Below are positions 51,253-59,486 of a stretch of 64,000 nucleotides of DNA, one piece after another. The DNA is from Nocardiopsis sp. FR4 (GTDB lineage: Bacteria > Actinomycetota > Actinomycetes > Streptosporangiales > Streptosporangiaceae). Below the pieces are notes generated by a model. It did not search any database. It was not told where the DNA came from and worked only from the letters and a program-made list of their open reading frames with translations. Location: contig NZ_VWVV01000003.1 in NCBI RefSeq assembly GCF_009830945.1, positions 248,001 to 312,000 of the forward strand, in the 5' to 3' direction. The translations under genes were made by a program, and so were the position numbers. Position 1 is the stretch's first letter, and each line of letters begins with the position of its first letter.

Positions 51253-51346
51253 TGCTGTCCCCATGTGTCCCCTGACCTGAGCGCACGCGCTGCGCTAGCG
51301 TCAGTCGGCATCAAGCAGGAAGAGCTGTAGAACCCAAGAAACGACG

Positions 51347-51372
51347 AAGGCCCGGGTTGCCGCCCGGGCCTT
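51347..51372 (+). terminator. Stem-loop before the replication gene
   Basis: A 10-bp GC-rich stem (51347-51356 with 51363-51372) has a 6-base loop. It lies upstream of the replication-gene start at 51500 and may insulate it from readthrough. Confidence 0.6.
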
Positions 51373-51499
51373 GTCACAAATTCAGATGAGCTGGTCGAAT
51401 GCGGGACCAGGTAGCTCACCCACACACCTCTCATCGTACCCATTCGGGACGATGAGTCCAGCGAGCTGCCTCCCCGCGGTCGGCCTGGAGAGGCTTTCC

Positions 51500-53512
51500 G
51501 TGTCGAGATACCACTTGCAGCGCCCCGTCGGCGATGACGGAGCCCCCATCCTGGGCCCCGACGGGCGCCCCATCATCATCCCCCACTTCCAGGTGCCCTC
51601 CTGGGTGCTGTTCAACCGCCAGGTCGACTCCCGCGCGCTGGGCGCCTACGCCTTCCTGTGCAGCTTCCTGGACGCCTCCGAGGGAGAGGTGTCCTCTTCG
51701 GTCACCGCGGCCGACATCGCCGCCCGGTTCGGCGTGACCGAGCAGGCCGTCACCCGCAAGGGCGGCCGCAAGAACAACCCGCCCGGGCTCGTCCCCCGCC
51801 TGGCCCAGACCCACGCACTCATCGTGGGCCCCAGCGTGGAAAAACTCCGAGACTGCCCCGCCTGCCACACCGAGGCCGCGGTCGCGTGCCCACCAGGGTG
51901 CACCGAGACCCGTGGCCGCAGGCGCATCAAGCCCCGCTTCCAGCTGGCGCCGGTGCCCCCGCAGGGCTTCCTCTACGAGGGGCCCATCGACCGCTGGGAG
52001 TACCACAAGCCCAAGCGCATCGCGACGCGGCTGCGGGAAGAGGGGCCCGACAGCACCGTGCCCGAGGCCGAACGGCGCAAGCAGATGCCCTACGCCCAGG
52101 TGCTGGCCTGGCCCGCGCTCGATCCGGCGATGGACCTGCTGCACCTGGGCGTGTACGTGTTCATCGCCGCCCACACCAACCTCGCTGACGCCCGGGTGTC
52201 CACGGGGGAGTGGCTGTTCCGTGACACCATCGCCGACCGGTTCGGCATGACCACCTCACGGGTCAGCCAGATCACCCGGGACCTGGAGGAAGGGCGCTAC
52301 ATCGCCAAGCACGGCCTGGTCCACCACAAGGGTCGCCGCTACGGGATCTCCAGAGAGCCGACGGCCTACGCCCTGCGCGTGATGCCGCCCGCCGGCCTGA
52401 TGTACCCCAAGCCGCTGCGGATCTCGGAGTGGCGCGATCCGGCTCGCATCACCAGCCGACAGGAGGCCGTGCGGCAGGACCCGACAGTGAGCCTGCAATT
52501 CCCACACACCCCTTCTGACCTGGGGGATGTGGATAACCCGGGTTATCCACAGGCGGGCGAGTGTGGAGATTGCAAGCTGGGGATGTGTGGATTGCATGCT
52601 GTGGATGTGGAGATTGCAGACCTAAATACACACCCTCTTACACACCCCCAGACACACCCCTCTCCGTCCGCCCCACCCCCTGAACCCCAGGGCGGGGCCC
52701 CGGCACCGCGGGGCGGGGCTCGCGCGGACGGAGACAAGGGTCCTGGGGCGGGGTCAGGGCAGCGGCCGGGGGCGCCTGCGGCGGCCCCGGCCGCGCCCGA
52801 CCCCGCTCTGCTGGAGCTGGTACGGCGCCACATCCCCAAGGCCACGTGCCTGCGCGGGGCGCGGGACCAGGAGCTGGTGGTGGCCCGCATGCAGGAGCTA
52901 CTCAGGCGGGGTTTCACCCGCGCCCAGATCGAGTCGGTCTTCCACCAGGTGACCCCTGAGCAGGTGCTGCGGCCCTACGCCGTGGTGATGGACCGGATGC
53001 GGTCCGTGCGGCGGTTCACCGAGCACCTCCAGACCGTGGCCCGCCTGCGCGAGCAGGCCGCCCAGGCCGCACGGCCCGAGCAGACCGTGCCCAAGCGGTG
53101 CGGGGTGCACGGCACCGAGTACGTGCCCGAGTTGTCCACCCCCGGCAAACCGGTGTGCCTGGTCTGTGAGCGCGAGGACCGGGCCCAGGCCCCGGTGGCT
53201 CCGGCTCCTGCGGACGGACAGGAGCGGGCTCACCTCGAGCAGGAGGACCCGGACCTGGAGCTGAGGGCCCGGTTCCTGGAGAGCCTGGACAGCACCAGGG
53301 CGCCCCAGGAGACCGAGCCCCCCACCGGAGGTGGGCCGAGCCTGGAGAGCGTGCTGGAGGAGGTGCTACCGGCCCCGGAGCCGCCCTACTGCGGTAGGTG
53401 CCAGCAGGACGACCGCACCACCCTGGTACTGGTCCGCCAGGCCGGGGACGAGGTCGTGTTCGACCGGGTGCCCTGTGGGACCTGCCATCCCTCGATGGCC
53501 AAAACCGGATAA
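51500..53512 (+). CDS. Large winged-helix replication-type protein
   Basis: The 670-residue product has two DNA-binding-type regions near the N-terminus (SSVTAADIAARFGVTEQAVT near residue 75; TIADRFGMTTSRVSQITRD near 250), a Cys cluster (CPACHTEAAVACPPGC), a Pro/Gly/Ala-rich linker, helical C-terminal parts and two further Cys pairs (CLVCERED; CGRCQQDD). It lies beside the GntR gene in the position of the replication genes of AICEs, and its coding DNA holds origin-like sequences (52528-52618), so it is probably the initiator; this is inference. I choose GTG 51500, with AGAGG 6 bases upstream; the frame is open to 51371. Confidence 0.68.
   Translation: MSRYHLQRPVGDDGAPILGPDGRPIIIPHFQVPSWVLFNRQVDSRALGAYAFLCSFLDASEGEVSSSVTAADIAARFGVTEQAVTRKGGRKNNPPGLVPRLAQTHALIVGPSVEKLRDCPACHTEAAVACPPGCTETRGRRRIKPRFQLAPVPPQGFLYEGPIDRWEYHKPKRIATRLREEGPDSTVPEAERRKQMPYAQVLAWPALDPAMDLLHLGVYVFIAAHTNLADARVSTGEWLFRDTIADRFGMTTSRVSQITRDLEEGRYIAKHGLVHHKGRRYGISREPTAYALRVMPPAGLMYPKPLRISEWRDPARITSRQEAVRQDPTVSLQFPHTPSDLGDVDNPGYPQAGECGDCKLGMCGLHAVDVEIADLNTHPLTHPQTHPSPSAPPPEPQGGAPAPRGGARADGDKGPGAGSGQRPGAPAAAPAAPDPALLELVRRHIPKATCLRGARDQELVVARMQELLRRGFTRAQIESVFHQVTPEQVLRPYAVVMDRMRSVRRFTEHLQTVARLREQAAQAARPEQTVPKRCGVHGTEYVPELSTPGKPVCLVCEREDRAQAPVAPAPADGQERAHLEQEDPDLELRARFLESLDSTRAPQETEPPTGGGPSLESVLEEVLPAPEPPYCGRCQQDDRTTLVLVRQAGDEVVFDRVPCGTCHPSMAKTG
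52528..52618 (+). other. Candidate replication origin inside the rep gene
   Basis: A 24-base perfect palindrome is made of TGTGGATAA, CCCGGG and TTATCCACA, that is two consensus DnaA boxes head to head (52528-52551). Immediately after come three iteron-like units: TGTGGAGATTGCA (52562-52574), TGTGGATTGCA (52586-52596) and TGTGGAGATTGCA (52606-52618). A patch with TAAATACACA and repeated ACACACC follows to about 52660. DnaA boxes plus iterons next to an AT-richer stretch are the usual make-up of a theta origin. Confidence 0.65.
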
Positions 53513-53931
53513 ATCCGGCACCTTTACAGCGTAAAGCTACAGCTAGATTGGGGTCCAGACCAGACCGCAGAACGGAAGCCGACCGACCTGTCCGGACGGG
53601 GTTCCGGCGCGTGCAACCTGTCGTCGCGCACGTCGGATGCGCGCCGGGTTCCCGGCCGGCGCGGGGGGTCCCGGGGGCGCGAGCCCCCGGGTACCACCAG
53701 ACCCTCACCCCGGGTCGCTCACGGCCACGGTCAGTTCATTCATGCTCACGCGACTGACATCCTCGTGCTCGCCGACACCCGGGTACCGCCAGTTGGCGAC
53801 CATCTCGATTGGTGCCCTTTGCTGATGACTGAATCGGCAGGTAGGGGCGATGATCGGCACCACGCGCCTCCTTTGTAAGAGGCGCACACGCGAAAAACAG
53901 CGCTGACCTGCATGAACGCCTTGCAGAGTGT

Positions 53932-53975
53932 GGGCTGTAGCGCACATTCCGCATCCAAGATGTGCGCTACAGCCC
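53932..53975. repeat. 16-bp inverted repeat with GTGCGCTACAGC core
   Basis: Arms 53932-53947 and 53960-53975 are exact reverse complements separated by 12 bases. The core GTGCGCTACAG reappears, changed by one or two bases, in both 47-base repeats downstream, so it is probably a protein-binding site. Confidence 0.7.
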
Positions 53976-54051
53976 TACATTCCACACACCGCTGGTCCGT
54001 CCACCTCACGACGGAGCGCCGACTGGGCCGGCCTGCCGGAGGTGACCGTCT

Positions 54052-54206
54052 GAAGGTGCGCCACAGCGCACACTTTAGGGGCCAATAAGGGGACTTTCTT
54101 TGTCGATGTGGCGCTGCGTGTGGTACGAACAGGCCGCCAGGCTGGCCGGAGTCGGACACGAAGGTGCGTTACAGCGCACACAACAGGGACCAATAGATAG
54201 ACTTTC
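54052..54206 (+). repeat. Two 47-base direct repeats upstream of the RepL-like genes
   Basis: Copies at 54052-54098 and 54160-54206 match at about 37 of 47 positions. Both contain GAAGGTGCG, ACAGCGCACAC, CCAATA and ACTTTC blocks, and each includes a palindromic GTGCGyyACAGCGCAC. The spacing of 108 bases and place just before the gene suggest iterons or operators. Confidence 0.7.
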
Positions 54207-54264
54207 CGAACGCTGGTGCCCCATCGGTATCACCAGGACCACCCACAACGAGATTGAGGACCAC

Positions 54265-54801
54265 GTGGCCGAGCCAGTCAGGCAGCCGGGTGAGGAGTCA
54301 CCCGCACCGCGCCCACCACGTCGCGGGACCTCGAAGCCCCCGCCTGCCTCACCTGCCGAAGGGCGCAACTTCACCACCCTGAGTCTGGATCCTGGTGCCG
54401 AGCTTCGGGTCACGCGCACTCAACGCTCCCGGTACAGCTTCGAGGGCGGCAAGTTCTACCAGATGTCCCTGCCCATGTCCGACTACCTGGGCAGACTCCG
54501 CCTCACCGGGGCCGAGTACGCCCTGCTGCTGGTGCTCAACGGCAAGCAGAACCGCGGTGGTCTGATCGAGATGACACAGGGACAACTCGCTGAAAGAGCT
54601 CGGCTCGGCCGCACGGACGCCTCACGGATCCTCAAGAAGTTCCGTAGCTGGGGCCTGGTCATCAAGGTCGGCAACGGGGCCTACCGGATCAACCCGCGCG
54701 TAGCCTTCTACGGCACCAGCGAGGAGCAGGAGGCCGTTCTCCACGAGCTGGACGAGGACTTGCCCACTCTGAACCTTCCCAAGATCCCTGGCGACGGCTG
54801 A
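54265..54801 (+). CDS. RepL-like winged-helix replication protein 1
   Basis: The 178-residue product has a winged helix in its C-terminal half (LTGAEYALLLVLNG ... MTQGQLAERARLGRTDASRIL, then RSWGLVIKVGNGAYRINPRVAF), the pattern of RepL-type plasmid initiators and related regulators. The N-terminal 60 residues are Pro/Arg-rich. I choose GTG 54265 (GAGGA 4 bases upstream); the frame is open from 54100 across the repeats. It is followed 32 bases later by a second gene of the same fold. Confidence 0.65.
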   Translation: MAEPVRQPGEESPAPRPPRRGTSKPPPASPAEGRNFTTLSLDPGAELRVTRTQRSRYSFEGGKFYQMSLPMSDYLGRLRLTGAEYALLLVLNGKQNRGGLIEMTQGQLAERARLGRTDASRILKKFRSWGLVIKVGNGAYRINPRVAFYGTSEEQEAVLHELDEDLPTLNLPKIPGDG

Positions 54802-54833
54802 CATACAATGCGTTATCGGAAGGGTGGGGGCAG

Positions 54834-55289
54834 ATGAGCGAGAACGCACCAGAGACACCTGAGAGCGTTTCCGAGAGGGTCGGAGCCTACGGCTTTTTCA
54901 TGTCGAGCGAGCTGATGCGCGCGCTGCCGAACCTGCACCTGACGGCTACTCAGCGTGACGTACTGGACCTGATCCTCGGTGAGATGAAGGACGGTGGCGT
55001 GGTCCCGCTCTCCCGGACCCAGATCGCCGAGAGACTCAGCATTAACGTCAAGACCGTCAGCACCACCACCAAGATCCTGACTGACATCGGTCTGCTGTGG
55101 CGCACTAGTCGACGCGCCATCCAGGTCAATCCCACGGCCGCGTATAAGTCGGCCACCGGCGATCCTGAAGAGTGGCTGCGAGCGGTGCGGCGCTTTCAGG
55201 GCAAAGCCCCGCAGATCAACCTCCCCGACTATGAGCGCAGGCCCCCACGTCGGGTGGACGACAAGGGCCGTCACTTGAAGGCTGTCTGA
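54834..55289 (+). CDS. RepL-like winged-helix replication protein 2
   Basis: The 151-residue product repeats the pattern of its neighbour: LTATQRDVLDLILGEMKDGG, LSRTQIAERLSINVKTVSTT, ILTDIGLLWRTSRRAIQVNPTAAYK. The N-terminus is acidic and the C-terminus basic (RRPPRRVDDKGRH). Sequence similarity between the two is low outside the winged helix, so they may be a co-operating pair or initiator plus repressor. GGAAGGGTGGGG lies before ATG 54834. Confidence 0.65.
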   Translation: MSENAPETPESVSERVGAYGFFMSSELMRALPNLHLTATQRDVLDLILGEMKDGGVVPLSRTQIAERLSINVKTVSTTTKILTDIGLLWRTSRRAIQVNPTAAYKSATGDPEEWLRAVRRFQGKAPQINLPDYERRPPRRVDDKGRHLKAV

Positions 55290-55615
55290 AGCGCCTGGTC
55301 GAGCACGCGGGCCAGGCGGGCCAGCCGGCCGACGACACGGTCTCGACCAGCTCGGCGCAGGCCTGTGTGATGCCCTCATCGTCGTTCACGACTTCAGCAT
55401 TCCAGTCCTCGCCAGCGCGCTGTTGCCTTCGCTCGGCCTGCGAAGGTGAGGGTGGAGGAATCGTTGCGGTGGTGCTGGACCAGGCGGGATGGGACATGCC
55501 GGGGGGCGATTACGCTTGTCCAATCGGTCGGGCCCTTGGCCCTGACCCCGTCTTTTCCCGACGTGCCCCCCGGCTTGTCCCATGAGGGCCCCGCCCGGTC
55601 CGGCTCCGAAACGAT
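55290..55615. other. Intergenic region, 326 bases, with inverted repeat
   Basis: A minus-strand frame (55216-55497) could encode 93 residues but has no ribosome site and low coding character, so I do not call it. The notable structure is an inverted repeat: 55491-55507 and 55565-55581, 16 of 17 matched, with 57 bases between, containing CCGGGGGGC / GCCCCCCGG. It lies just after the stop of the minus-strand gene at 55616. Confidence 0.45.
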
Positions 55616-56362
55616 TCAGTAACCCGGCCCCCTTGGTGCCCTCGGACCAGGATCTGAGTGCTCAACGGTCGAGACGAAGGTGCTCAGCCCCACTGGCCGG
55701 TAGAACCCGCGTGCTCGGTTGTTCTCGTTGATGGCCTCCTCCCACAGGTGTGCTGAACGCATCCACGACGCGTGCGTGGTGGACTGTCCGGCGCCGCGAT
55801 CCCACGGCGTTGTGGGAGCCACCGGCCGGGGAGCTGGTGGTGAAGCGCTCGGTGGGGCGGGTGCCATAGGAACCTGTGGTGGCGGCGGGGCGGGCCACCC
55901 TGCCGATGGATGGGGAGCGGCGGCCCAGTCATGCGGTGGTGAGGGATCCGGTGAGTCCGGGGCCAGGGAGTGCAGGACCACAGCTGGTTCCGTGGGCGGC
56001 TCTGGTGGGGCCGGCCGCTCTCTGTCGGGCACGTTCTCCCCGACAGAGAGCGGCCGACCCTTCCTCTTCGACGTCTTTGCGACAGCGGGCTTGGGCAGTG
56101 TGGCGGTGGTGTCCTGCTCGACCGTGCCGTCGGGGTGGACGATCAGCGGCCACGTCCCCTGAGAATCGGTGGTGGTGGCGCGCACCGGCCGCCCGATCTT
56201 GGTGGCGGTGGCGACGATGTGCTCGATGACGGCCTGGCGGAGCTCGTCGACTCCCGTACCAGTCACCGTGTGCTCGACACCGTTGACCGTGACCTGGCTG
56301 GCCTCCGGCTGGGTGATGTCCGCCGTGATTTTCGGGAAGTGGGGAATCTTGCTGTGGTCCAT
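55616..56362 (-). CDS. Type IV-cluster protein, Pro-rich, unknown function
   Basis: The 248-residue product has a structured N-terminal half (VTVNGVEHTVTGTGVDELRQ ... ATKIGRPVRATTTDSQGTWPLIVHPDGTVEQ), then a basic KTSKRKGRPLS, a long Pro/Ala linker, and a C-terminal helical end (LWEEAINENNRARGFYRPVG). The N-terminal half looks like a small alpha/beta domain. Coupled, 9 bases apart, to the wall hydrolase gene that precedes it, and likely an accessory of that transfer system. Confidence 0.6.
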   Translation of the reverse strand: MDHSKIPHFPKITADITQPEASQVTVNGVEHTVTGTGVDELRQAVIEHIVATATKIGRPVRATTTDSQGTWPLIVHPDGTVEQDTTATLPKPAVAKTSKRKGRPLSVGENVPDRERPAPPEPPTEPAVVLHSLAPDSPDPSPPHDWAAAPHPSAGWPAPPPPQVPMAPAPPSASPPAPRPVAPTTPWDRGAGQSTTHASWMRSAHLWEEAINENNRARGFYRPVGLSTFVSTVEHSDPGPRAPRGPGY

Positions 56363-56371
56363 GAATCTCCG

Positions 56372-57448
56372 TTACAGGTAGTGGGACACGTGAATGTGAT
56401 CAACATGGTCCAGGGTCAGATTCCCGGTATTGAAACTTTCGCTGAACCTTTTCACGCTTTCCCAGCTTCCTACCTCGTTTTCGTCTGCCTCCCAAATGTG
56501 GTGATCGTAGATGATATATTTGACTTTGAGTACCTCATGGTGCTGAATGAGCCAATTGATTACCTGTACCGCTTGGGCGTGCATTTCGGGGGTTGGGACT
56601 TTCCCTGTGTCTGCGGTGGCCACCATGTAGTCGCAGGCCAGGCCCTTCGGATGGTCCAGAGGAGGATCTTCCCAGGGGCGAGGGGCGTAGCATCCCACAC
56701 CGCCCGGCCAGTCGATATTGAATTCAGCGGAGATCGCGGCGTACCCCTGGCAGGTGGAGGCTTGGAGATTGGCGTGCGCCACGGGGCCACACTCGCCGTT
56801 TAGCTGAGGTGCCCCGCCCGGGGCGTTGGCGCACACCTCGCTACCGGCCACATAGTTTCCCGGAACGCCGGGTAGTTCAATGCCTGCCAGTGCGGAAAAG
56901 ACCTCGTCGGCCGCGTTCCCGTACGGGGCGTAGTGCCAGGGGTCGGCGTTGCGTTGCACCGTGTGGGCGACCAGCGACCGCTTCATGTCGTCGCGGCCTT
57001 CCACCTCCATCAGCGCTTTGAAGAAGTTGGTAGCGCTGATGGTGGGGTCCATTCGGTCCTCATAGGACCCCCATGCGCCGTTGGCCCGCTGCTGGAACAA
57101 GCCGCGTGAATCGGGGCCGGCGTCATCTCCGTGATCCAGGATCCGCAGGGAAGACTCGCCCATCGCGGTCATCACCCCGATGGTCAGATCACGCTCGCTC
57201 AACCCCAGGGCGGCGCCTGCATTGATGATGTAGGCGGCGTTGAGGAGCTGCTCCCCGTGGTATCCAGCGATCGGGCCTTCGGGCAGGGAGTCGATGTCGA
57301 TCACCACGCTGCCGCCGACCTGGGTGGGAACGCAGCTGTCGCTGCTGCTGGTCATCAAGACCAGGAACATCAGTGACCCCGCGAACATCAGTAACGGGGC
57401 GCACCCCATCGCGATGAACCCGAGTCCGAATCCCTTGGAGTCGGACAT
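56372..57448 (-). CDS. Secreted/anchored wall hydrolase (lysozyme-like) of the second transfer system
   Basis: The 358-residue protein has an N-terminal membrane anchor (about residues 10-32), an SLT/lysozyme-like domain with MGESSLR (catalytic Glu) and SRGLFQQRANGAWGS, and a C-terminal domain ending HVDHIHVSHYL. That ending is typical of a small family found at the C-terminus of actinobacterial hydrolases. It should open peptidoglycan locally. AGGGAGG precedes the ATG. It is divergent from the genes at 57711 onward, with an operator-like repeat between. Confidence 0.8.
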   Translation of the reverse strand: MSDSKGFGLGFIAMGCAPLLMFAGSLMFLVLMTSSSDSCVPTQVGGSVVIDIDSLPEGPIAGYHGEQLLNAAYIINAGAALGLSERDLTIGVMTAMGESSLRILDHGDDAGPDSRGLFQQRANGAWGSYEDRMDPTISATNFFKALMEVEGRDDMKRSLVAHTVQRNADPWHYAPYGNAADEVFSALAGIELPGVPGNYVAGSEVCANAPGGAPQLNGECGPVAHANLQASTCQGYAAISAEFNIDWPGGVGCYAPRPWEDPPLDHPKGLACDYMVATADTGKVPTPEMHAQAVQVINWLIQHHEVLKVKYIIYDHHIWEADENEVGSWESVKRFSESFNTGNLTLDHVDHIHVSHYL

Positions 57449-57599
57449 GCAGCGTGCCTCCCTTCGACCGAAGCGCGCTCAGTTTAGGGAGTCCGTACGT
57501 CGTTCGAAGCGGGCCGGTGTCTCAACCTCGTGGTGGAATCAATCCTGGTGTCGGTATTCTTCGCGTGGTCTGTGCTGGCGACACCACACAGGGCGCACG

Positions 57600-57622
57600 G
57601 TGATACCGGATCTCGGTATCAC
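57600..57622. promoter_or_regulatory. Operator-like inverted repeat between divergent transfer genes
   Basis: GTGATACC (57600-57607) and GGTATCAC (57615-57622) are exact complements with a 7-base spacer, in the 262-base divergent region. A further half-site TCGGTAT lies near 57551. It could control both directions. Confidence 0.55.
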
Positions 57623-57710
57623 TGCATCGGGGTTTCGGACACCGAAGGAGTCGTGCCTTTTTCCGTTTTTGATGTGATGCGTAGGCACGTGATGACCTGG
57701 GAGGAGAGGG

Positions 57711-58316
57711 ATGGCGCACACCAATCCGTGGGTGACCTCGAAGGACACCGAAAGTACCGGTGAGGGGAGCCCTACGGCTGCGCTTGCTCCCGACCCGGGT
57801 CCTGTAGCCCATCCCACCGGGCCCTGTGCTCCTCAGCCCGGGATCGCGGCTCCAGCGGTGCGACTTCCACGTCGTACCGTGCCCGGACCAGCACCGATGT
57901 GGTGGTTGGGAGTGCACGGTGGAGCCGGGGAACGCACCATGGCCGCCCTGATCCAGGGCACTCGAACCGTCGGGCACGCATGGCCGGTTGTGGCCACCCC
58001 CAACACGCCAGCGCCGCGAGTGGTGCTCGTCGCGCGCACCCACGCCCGCGGCCTGCTGTGCCTTCAGGCCGCCGCGACCGAATGGGCTTCTGGACAGGCC
58101 GGAGTGGATCTACTGGGCGCGGTCTTGATCGCCGACGCGCCCGGACGTCTTCCCCGCCCCCTGCGTGACCTGATGTCGCTGGTCAGCGGTGGATTGCCCC
58201 GCACCTGGCACGTGCCGTGGATGGAATCCTGGCGGCGGGGCGAGGCAGTCACAGCCACCGAGGCCCCCAGAGCAGTGCGGGCCCTGATCACCGAGATCTC
58301 CGACCTCCTGAAGTAA
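57711..58316 (+). CDS. Type IV-cluster cytoplasmic protein (DUF6668-like)
   Basis: The 201-residue product opens with a Pro/Ala-rich 60 residues, then WWLGVHGGAGERTMAALIQG, which looks like a degraded P-loop, and a Rossmann-type pattern VVLVARTHARGLLCL ... GVDLLGAVLIADAPGRLP. This matches a conserved family found beside SCO6880-type genes; I am unsure of the exact name. GGGAGGAGAGGG lies before the ATG. It is the first gene of the plus-strand transfer operon. Confidence 0.6.
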   Translation: MAHTNPWVTSKDTESTGEGSPTAALAPDPGPVAHPTGPCAPQPGIAAPAVRLPRRTVPGPAPMWWLGVHGGAGERTMAALIQGTRTVGHAWPVVATPNTPAPRVVLVARTHARGLLCLQAAATEWASGQAGVDLLGAVLIADAPGRLPRPLRDLMSLVSGGLPRTWHVPWMESWRRGEAVTATEAPRAVRALITEISDLLK

Positions 58317-58336
58317 CCACAAGGAAAGAACCCCCG

Positions 58337-58678
58337 ATGATTGCTGAACTCCTCCCCCTGACCTCCGACACGGCCCATGTCCTACACCTGGCCGAGTCTG
58401 TCCCCGGAGGCACTGTCCCCGACCCCGGAGCTGGCACCGCCCCGCCCGGCTTCGAGGGCTTCATCACGATCATGCAGTGGATCAGGTGGGGCAGCCTCGG
58501 CATCTGCGTCATCGCTCTGATGGTCGGCGCCGCCACCATGGCGATCAACGCGCGCCGCGGTGAGGGAGGTGAGCACCTGGGCAAGCTCGGCATCATCCTG
58601 GCCGCCGTGGTCATCATCGCCGCCGCCGTCTCCCTGGTCAGCACACTAATCGGCAGTGGCTCCGGCGGAACCGCCTAA
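58337..58678 (+). CDS. Pilin-like small membrane protein (DUF6112-like)
   Basis: The 113-residue protein has a leader-like N-terminus, a Gly/Pro linker and two hydrophobic helices (about residues 52-70 and 85-105) joined by a basic loop NARRGEGGEHLG. This is VirB2/TrbC-like topology. A near-copy of the helix-loop-helix (WISLGICVLALIFLGAVLAL NARRGE) is also in the VirB6-like protein 1 kb downstream. AAGGAAAG precedes the ATG. Likely a channel or pilin subunit. Confidence 0.7.
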   Translation: MIAELLPLTSDTAHVLHLAESVPGGTVPDPGAGTAPPGFEGFITIMQWIRWGSLGICVIALMVGAATMAINARRGEGGEHLGKLGIILAAVVIIAAAVSLVSTLIGSGSGGTA

Positions 58679-58722
58679 CCCTTTTCGGCTGTACACCACC
58701 ACAGGACAGAAAGGTCCCTGTC

Positions 58723-59484
58723 GTGTCCGACGACGAACGTCCGGAGAACCCCCTCACGTCGAAGAGCTTTCTCGCCTCGGCGGGCATCGTGGGCCTCATC
58801 GCGGTGCTGGGCATCGTGGTGATCGGAGCCAACCTCATCTCCGACAACGAGGGGGATGAAGACGGCCCGGCAGCCATTGTCGAAGCCGCACCCGACGAGG
58901 AGGACGCCCCAGAACCTGCGCCTTCCGACAGCGAAGCGAGCATGTGCGGCTTGCAGGGCAGCGACGAGACGACCCTGGACACAGCACCCCAGGAGGTCAC
59001 CTGGGAGTTCGTGGGCACCATGCGCGCCCCGGCGAACCCCGACGCAGGCCCTGGCCTGGTCGCCGACGACGGGTTCCGCCAGTGCTACGCCCACTCCCCC
59101 ACCGGTGCCCTCCTGGCTTCGGCCAACATGACCGCGCTGGGCACTGACCCCAAGCTCGTGCCGCAGATGCTCGAAGAGCTCGTGGCCGAAGGCACCGGTC
59201 AAGATGCGGCTCTGGCCGCGGTTGACGCTGAGGGGGCGGCGGCCGACCCGAGCGGGGTGCGCATGTCCATCGTCGGGTTCAACCTCATGGGCTATGGATC
59301 CGAGCACGCGCGCGTCGACCTCGCGCTGGAGGGGAGCAACGGCGTCTTCATGTCCTACACCGTGGACATGAAATGGGAAGACGGTGACTGGAAGCGGGAG
59401 CTGGCCCCCACCGGCGACTCCATCATCCCGGCCGCTCAAATCCCCGATGCCTCCGGCTACATCCCCTGGTCAGCGGAGGGCTGA
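58723..59484 (+). CDS. VirB8/TcpC-like periplasmic-type subunit
   Basis: The 253-residue protein has an N-terminal cytoplasmic segment, one membrane helix (about residues 20-40), an acidic linker, and an extracytoplasmic domain with two Cys (one in MCGLQG, one in FRQCYAH), which could form a disulphide. The C-terminal strand VDMKWEDGDWKRELAPTGD is typical of NTF2-fold conjugation subunits. AAAGG precedes GTG 58723. Assigned VirB8-like by topology and place. Confidence 0.65.
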   Translation: MSDDERPENPLTSKSFLASAGIVGLIAVLGIVVIGANLISDNEGDEDGPAAIVEAAPDEEDAPEPAPSDSEASMCGLQGSDETTLDTAPQEVTWEFVGTMRAPANPDAGPGLVADDGFRQCYAHSPTGALLASANMTALGTDPKLVPQMLEELVAEGTGQDAALAAVDAEGAAADPSGVRMSIVGFNLMGYGSEHARVDLALEGSNGVFMSYTVDMKWEDGDWKRELAPTGDSIIPAAQIPDASGYIPWSAEG

Positions 59485-59486
59485 GC

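Larger units (their letters stand above)
53513..54264. other. Intergenic region, 752 bases, with operator/iteron repeats
   Basis: No gene with coding support. It carries the inverted repeat at 53932-53975 and the two 47-base direct repeats at 54052-54098 and 54160-54206. Its 5' part (53690-53870) is unremarkable. Read as a control or origin region for the RepL-like genes. Confidence 0.55.

Noticed and set aside
55216..55497. 93-residue minus-strand ORF
   Set aside because: No ribosome site, overlaps the end of the RepL-like gene by 74 bases, and lacks coding-type composition.
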